Assembly: GCA_022747635.1 (NCBI GenBank)
Contig: JAKTNV010000003.1
Coordinates: forward strand, 100,851,454 to 100,915,453
Direction of reading: 5' to 3'
DNA from: Hetaerina americana
Lineage: Eukaryota; Arthropoda; Insecta; Odonata; Calopterygidae
Length of the DNA stretch: 64,000 nt
The translations under genes and the position numbers were made by a program. The notes under the pieces are model-generated. The model ran no database searches. It was given only the letters and a program-made list of their open reading frames with translations, and was not told the DNA's origin. Shown piece by piece: positions 59,230-64,000 of this stretch. Numbering within the stretch: position 1 is the stretch's first letter; each line of letters starts with the position of its first letter.

Positions 59230-59810
59230 AAGTCTGTCCCAAAAATGAGTACAATAAATCTGGGGGAATACAATTTATGGCAGATCAAATTAAAAATTGC
59301 TAAAATTCTTCAAGAGAGCACCCTTATGTGTCGAACCTCTAATGCCAGTGCCTCCGCCAGTTGTGGTATGCTTCCTGTAAGGCATCAACATGACCCTCGT
59401 TCAGGCCCCTTTGTCATGGCCCCTTTATCATAATCCAGTGGTCCAAAATGGTACTCAAAGTGGTTATACTTGGTTCGTATTCACAGACCCACGTCTCGTC
59501 ACCAGTAACCATATATTCTAGAAAATTCGGGTCCAAGAGATCCAAGGCAAGATTGTCATACAAGCAGTCTGACGACAGCGCTTTGGGGACCATCTTGGCA
59601 CAACTTTCTTATGGCTAAATCTTCTGTAAGAATGCAATGCACTGTGGTTTTCTGAATATTAAAGTCGCTCCATCGAACGTGGAATCGTGCATTAGTGATG
59701 TGACCCTCGAACAGGGGTCAGGTTTTGTAGTGATCAGCACACTGAAACGGCCACGGCCGGCCGTCCACGTCGGTGGAAAAAATCGAATTTTTTTTGGACA
59801 AACCGTGTAG
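59230..59810 (-). pseudogene. mariner relic, internally deleted
   Basis: Minus-strand translation contains AKMVPKALSSDCLYDN followed by LEYMVTGDETWVCEYEPS, the mariner region with the first catalytic Asp (normally TGDETW), then a jump to DALQEAYHNWRRHWH, a mariner C-terminus. The second and third Asp motifs are deleted, and stops and frame changes are frequent. The outer sequences (agtctgtcccaaaaatgag and the complement of ttggacaaaccgtgtag) look like decayed terminal repeats. It is a further old lineage. Confidence 0.75.
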
Positions 59811-61102
59811 TTACTCCAATGAGTAAGATATTGGTTTCAGGGTTACTCTCCCCATGAGTGATTTATATGTATATTACGCTACATTTCTAGCTCCGTCGAG
59901 AGTTATTCTAGTATTAGATTAAATTAAATTACTAATTCTATTAAATTATTAGTGCAGAAAGGTCCAAACGTTTTCAAAAACTGAAAGTTTTATTTTGTCT
60001 TTAATTTGTATCCTGCATTGGCTCTCGGTTTTATTTTTGAGTCGTATTCACACACTGTATTTTTGGATGTTTACGTTGCGCGGCATGATAAAGGGTTGGT
60101 TCCCTCATCGAGGTGTTTTTATTCCATTTTCCTAATTTTTTTCCTCCGGTTTTACAGAATTCCTTCTCGCATAAGCCTGTGCAGAAGACCGTCGAACAGA
60201 GAGCCTCGAGGTAACATTTTGCCGTTTAACCCCGTAAAGGTTTCAACTCTTGAAAGGGATAACACTAAAGTAAAACCTCATCAACATACAAGTGGAGGTA
60301 AACAAGCTCTCACCTGCAACCAGGTGTGCTTAGCAGTCTTGTTTCGCTCAGCACGTCTTCCCTTCATCTTCTCACGGAAATGAATGCCCGCTCACAAAAG
60401 AGTTAGCCCGACAGGCTTCTCATTACGAAGGGTTGACGGTTCCACGTCCTCCGCAAGAGAACATGCTCGAGGGGCCCGTATCCTCTCCCATCCCTCTGCC
60501 CTCGTATCGCGAAAACCAATTGCCCTCATCCGCATTTCGTGTCGCATTCGCTACTTCTGCTGCGGCGCTCGTACGACTCGTAAAAATGGTTCGATTTGCG
60601 GCCCTTTCACATCTCCCTGAATTACGTAAAATACTCGTTTCCATCCAACCCCTGATAAATTTTATAGCCCGGGAAATACAATTGATTACTATTCTCCCAT
60701 GGCAAATCCTGTAATCGTGAACACAAGCCAGTTGGCAAATGAGTTGAGCATGATTGATTAATTCCTGTTATCACGAATTCCTTAAGAACAACATCATTTT
60801 CCACACTCGCAAGAGTATTAATTAATTAGTCTTAAAGTTGGCTTTTGTAACAGAAGTTTACTGTAGGCTCTCCTTCTCCCCTCGCTTACATTCATCTTAG
60901 AACGAGTGCTGTTGTAGCATTTCTGCTATAACTGAATGCTGGAGCGATGGAAATTCCGTGCTTGGGAAGTGAAACAAAGTGAATAATAATTTTAGGCAAC
61001 GTAAGAGCATACAAATTTCTCTTCTGATTTTAAAATCCTAATGGAAGGTAATTTACGGTGGTTCACCATCCGAAAGAACCAGCTATGTGTAAACAGTGTC
61101 AG
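59811..61102. other. Intergenic, no recognised feature
   Basis: A 125-codon frame at 60006-60383 and overlapping frames at 60384-60714 have no recognisable domain. Confidence 0.45.
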
Positions 61103-61269
61103 TTGAATAAATGAAAAACTCCAATAGCCGTAAACAGTTTACCTTTCAAAACAAAGTACAAATGAGATTATTTGGCTAACGCCACAAGTCAAAGGATGGG
61201 AAAGGTATCATAGGTCTTTATTTTGAAAGGTAAACTGTTTACGGCTATTGGAGTTTTTCATTTATTCAA
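61103..61269. repeat. Foldback repeat, 49-bp perfect arms
   Basis: 61103-61151 and 61221-61269 are exact reverse complements (ttgaataaatgaaaaactcc at the outer ends) around a 69-bp loop. It has no coding capacity. It could be a MITE-like foldback or a hairpin-RNA locus. No clear target-site duplication was seen. Confidence 0.9.
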
Positions 61270-63199
61270 TACTACTAGCCGTAAGAGTTCAATTCTCTCA
61301 ATAGTGTCACTTGAGATGAGCATTTCTCCGTAAATTGTAATTAACAGTTACAAATCAGTGCATCCGTTCTACAAGTGCATTGCGTTTATGCATTAATTGA
61401 AGTATTGAAATGGAAGTGGCACTCTCTCTTCAGCTAGCTAATTTCCGAATATTTCGAAATCTTTAATATGCATACATGATATTCTGAAATGAAATTTGAA
61501 AGTAAATTCAGTAGAAAAAATTGAAGAAAGAGCGGAAAATACTACAACTGACTTATAATATACATAATATAATAAATCAAAATCCTTAACGGAGTCCCTG
61601 TTAAGGATCCCAATTGGGTAAGAGTGTTTGCATCTGTAGTTGGTCACTGGCGAGAAAATAACATGCACGCAAACTACTACAGAAGGGCATTCTGGTTGAG
61701 AGGTTGCGGTTGATCACTGTCGTGGAATTTCTTATTCCGCAAACCATCACAACAAATTTATTTTTCTTCGAAAGACGAGTGGTGCTAACTTATTACGGCT
61801 ATGGGAGCTTTCCTTTAATTAGTTATCATTTAACTTATAGAATGATGTTTTTGTTCACCCACAGATAGTTATTCATCGTATTCTGTTCATGTTTGAGATA
61901 CGCCCCGATTAGGAAACACATGTATCAACATTTATTTTTGCTTTTTATTATGAAAAGCTTCATTTTAATTTGTTTTCAAACAACTTCCTTGGTGTTGTTT
62001 CTAACTGTATTAAAATAGTTGCAGTGACCAAAGTACCTCTCTCTTTATTATGCGCTTCCTATTTGATTCAATGCTAATTGCTTGAATTGAGCAGGCTACT
62101 TTCTTTAAAGGCACTCATTGACTTGAAATGCAGTAGTGCCAAGCTCCTCGTTATAAAAGCTGTGTTCAATTCTCAAGACGAATTACAAACATTCCTCTTT
62201 GAAGCTTCCGTTTTTCTAATGAAAGCAGGTGGCTGCGAGCGAACCGTTAATGGGTGGAATTCTGAGCAAGTACCATCTGGGCAATGCTCCATTTAGCAAT
62301 CCATTAAAGCGTTCGATTTCGTATCGCTTCGGGGACTTGCATGACGATTATCATCGGTAGTTGGGGGCTAGTATGCTGAGACATGGAATTGGGCGCGCCT
62401 TCGAATGGAATTAAATAGGTTGCAAATTGAGAGAGGAGTTCCAATAAGAGCATGGCGGGTTTTTCTTCATTCCTCCTTTTAAGTGAATGGCGTGAAACGG
62501 CATTGTTCCAGACCTGCAAAGATTTGATACTCACCTTAGGTAATATCCATGGAGGGCGAGATTTAGCCCGCCAACTTCTCTCATCCAACTCTGAAACCAT
62601 ACCTCGATCTTCTGATAAAATTCACTGCCTTTCTCTTTAAAACTCGTAAGCTAATTTTGCCTTACGCATTTCTTTTTCCGTTTATTTAAATCATTCACCT
62701 TTCATTTTTTCGATTGTAGGGTATGATGCCAATAAGAAGACAGGCGATGCCTCCCCACCCATTATGAAATGGATCACACGGAACGATCGACTTTCACTGA
62801 AATCCCACGATTTTTCTTTCGTAATCGTTCGAGGAAAGGAATTTGAACTATCATTTATATATATAATACCATAAAATATCGCCGTTCCCAAAATTTTGTA
62901 AAACCTTTCCCGAGTGACCGTCTTTTGGTCACTTTCTCGTATGCAGTGTTTCTGTCGGCATGAGAGATCGGTGGGGTAGGACGTAGGGATAGAAGTTGGG
63001 TTAAACGGTTTATGTTATTCGTTCAAGCAAGAGCTGGTACATATGCCTGGAAAATATGAAAAATAGTGATAAAACTAGCGATTTTTAGTTCAGTCTTTTT
63101 TAAAATGCTTACATCAGTGTGCAGAAATGACTACTTGTACAATGCATGGAGAGTACCTGTAAATCTTCACCGTATTTCGATATTCATTAAAATCAAAGA
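61270..63199. other. Intergenic, no recognised feature
   Basis: A minus-strand AAG|GTGAGT donor-like site lies at about 62535-62543 after a short open stretch, without supporting exon evidence. Confidence 0.4.
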
Positions 63200-63830
63200 A
63201 TATTCGAATACCAAATTTTAAGGATTTATAATTTAATCATCCCTGGTGTTGTTATTACGAAAAATTGGTAATTTGACCTGCGAAACGTGACAAATTCAGT
63301 GAAATGCGAGGCTGAGGCATCTCCGGTTGAGGCACGATAAGGACACGAGGAAGCTGATAAGATTCCGGTGGTCCGATTTACGACAGCCGTTCTTAGATTC
63401 CTCCCAATCCAATCGCTCCGATGCTCCCTGTTCATACTCATCCTCCCACAAAATAGTACTCCGTCCTGGCGCAGAGGGCGTGGGGGAGAGTGGGCCAGGA
63501 GACGGAGGACAAGATACGACGACGATGATACAAGATTTGACAAAGCTGACGATGCCCACGGTCCCACCGACGGCTCTCCCCCACTTAGGAGCGACCAAGC
63601 TCTACCTTTCCGCCTTCCGGCAACCCCTCTCGATTTCACTCCCGCTTGAAGAACGCCCCTCACCCCCACACGATTGTCGCCTCTTCGCGGAGGAACTCGG
63701 TCGATTGATTATTTCACTCTCGCCCTCCTCCCGTGGCGCCCATCCCTGCCTGCGTGCCGGGGGAAAAACATCCGAAGCAACCGTTTTTGAGAGAGAGGAA
63801 CCGTCGATTGGGTAACTGCCGACTTATCAA
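63200..63830. other. GC- and CpG-rich segment near window end
   Basis: Overlapping frames of about 150 codons on both strands, none with recognisable domains. Composition resembles the 45-46.7 kb segment. Confidence 0.35.
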
Positions 63831-64000
63831 AGCGGATGAATCGCACAGATGAAGGATGACGACCTCCGTTATATGCACTCCCTGAAGCGGAAATTTCTAC
63901 CAGGCATCCCGGTGATCTTTGTGGTTATCCCTTTCCCCTTAACAGTTAGGGGATAATGTCTACTTCGCATTAACGTATTAGTGGGATGCTATTAGGGGAT
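63831..64000. other. Window edge, no recognised feature
   Basis: Too short to interpret. Confidence 0.4.

Noticed and set aside
63226..63815. 147-codon minus and 162-codon plus frames
   Set aside because: They are mutually antisense in a CpG-rich patch and neither has recognisable motifs.

Overview
The window looks like non-coding nuclear DNA of an arthropod, most likely an insect. It is moderately AT-rich, has many long (TA)n tracts, carries several mariner lineages, Penelope-like retroelements (PLEs), LINE remnants and tRNA-headed SINE-like repeats, and shows no operon-like coding. I found no host protein-coding gene I can defend. Every open frame whose protein I recognise belongs to a transposable element, and almost all of these are truncated or frameshifted. 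The species cannot be fixed from the sequence alone.

Layout. 0-12 kb: two decayed LINE reverse-transcriptase tails (0.3 and 8.1-8.5 kb), a near-intact mariner (4.0-5.3 kb, 'mariner-1a') whose 3' end is replaced by an inverted copy of its own 5' end, a mariner relic (10.5 kb), a PLE-end fragment (5.4 kb) and copies of a tRNA-headed repeat called SINE-A here. 12-18 kb: largely featureless. 18.4-21.4 kb: a palindromic tRNA-like unit (SINE-B) interrupted by a 753-bp internally deleted mariner ('mariner-2a'), then a 5'-truncated PLE with reverse transcriptase and GIY-YIG endonuclease. 23-26 kb: microsatellites, a palindromic PLE end and a LINE 3' end with a hexanucleotide tail. 29 kb: a mariner relic. 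33-36.5 kb: the best mariner copy ('mariner-1b'), flanked by an inverted pair of an unknown repeat. 37-42 kb: a dense cluster with two deleted mariner-3 copies, a mariner-2 fragment, two SINE-A copies, a PLE GIY-YIG remnant, a PLE-like inverted repeat with a hammerhead-like core, and five (TA)n tracts. 45-46.7 kb: a GC-rich stretch with a weak TATA/initiator candidate. 49-51 kb: mariner-2b and the palindromic tRNA-like SINE-C. 56-61.3 kb: a PLE end relic, a perfect 56-bp palindrome, the compound SINE-B cluster, a mariner relic and a 49-bp-arm foldback.

How the parts work together. Mariner-1b could supply transposase only if an A9 frameshift is bypassed. The 1a, 2 and 3 copies are non-autonomous and keep terminal repeats flanked by TA, so they depend on a transposase made elsewhere. 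SINE-type repeats would use a LINE or PLE machinery made elsewhere. The most unusual theme is that PLE ends, tRNA-like units, one mariner and an unknown repeat all occur as inverted pairs.
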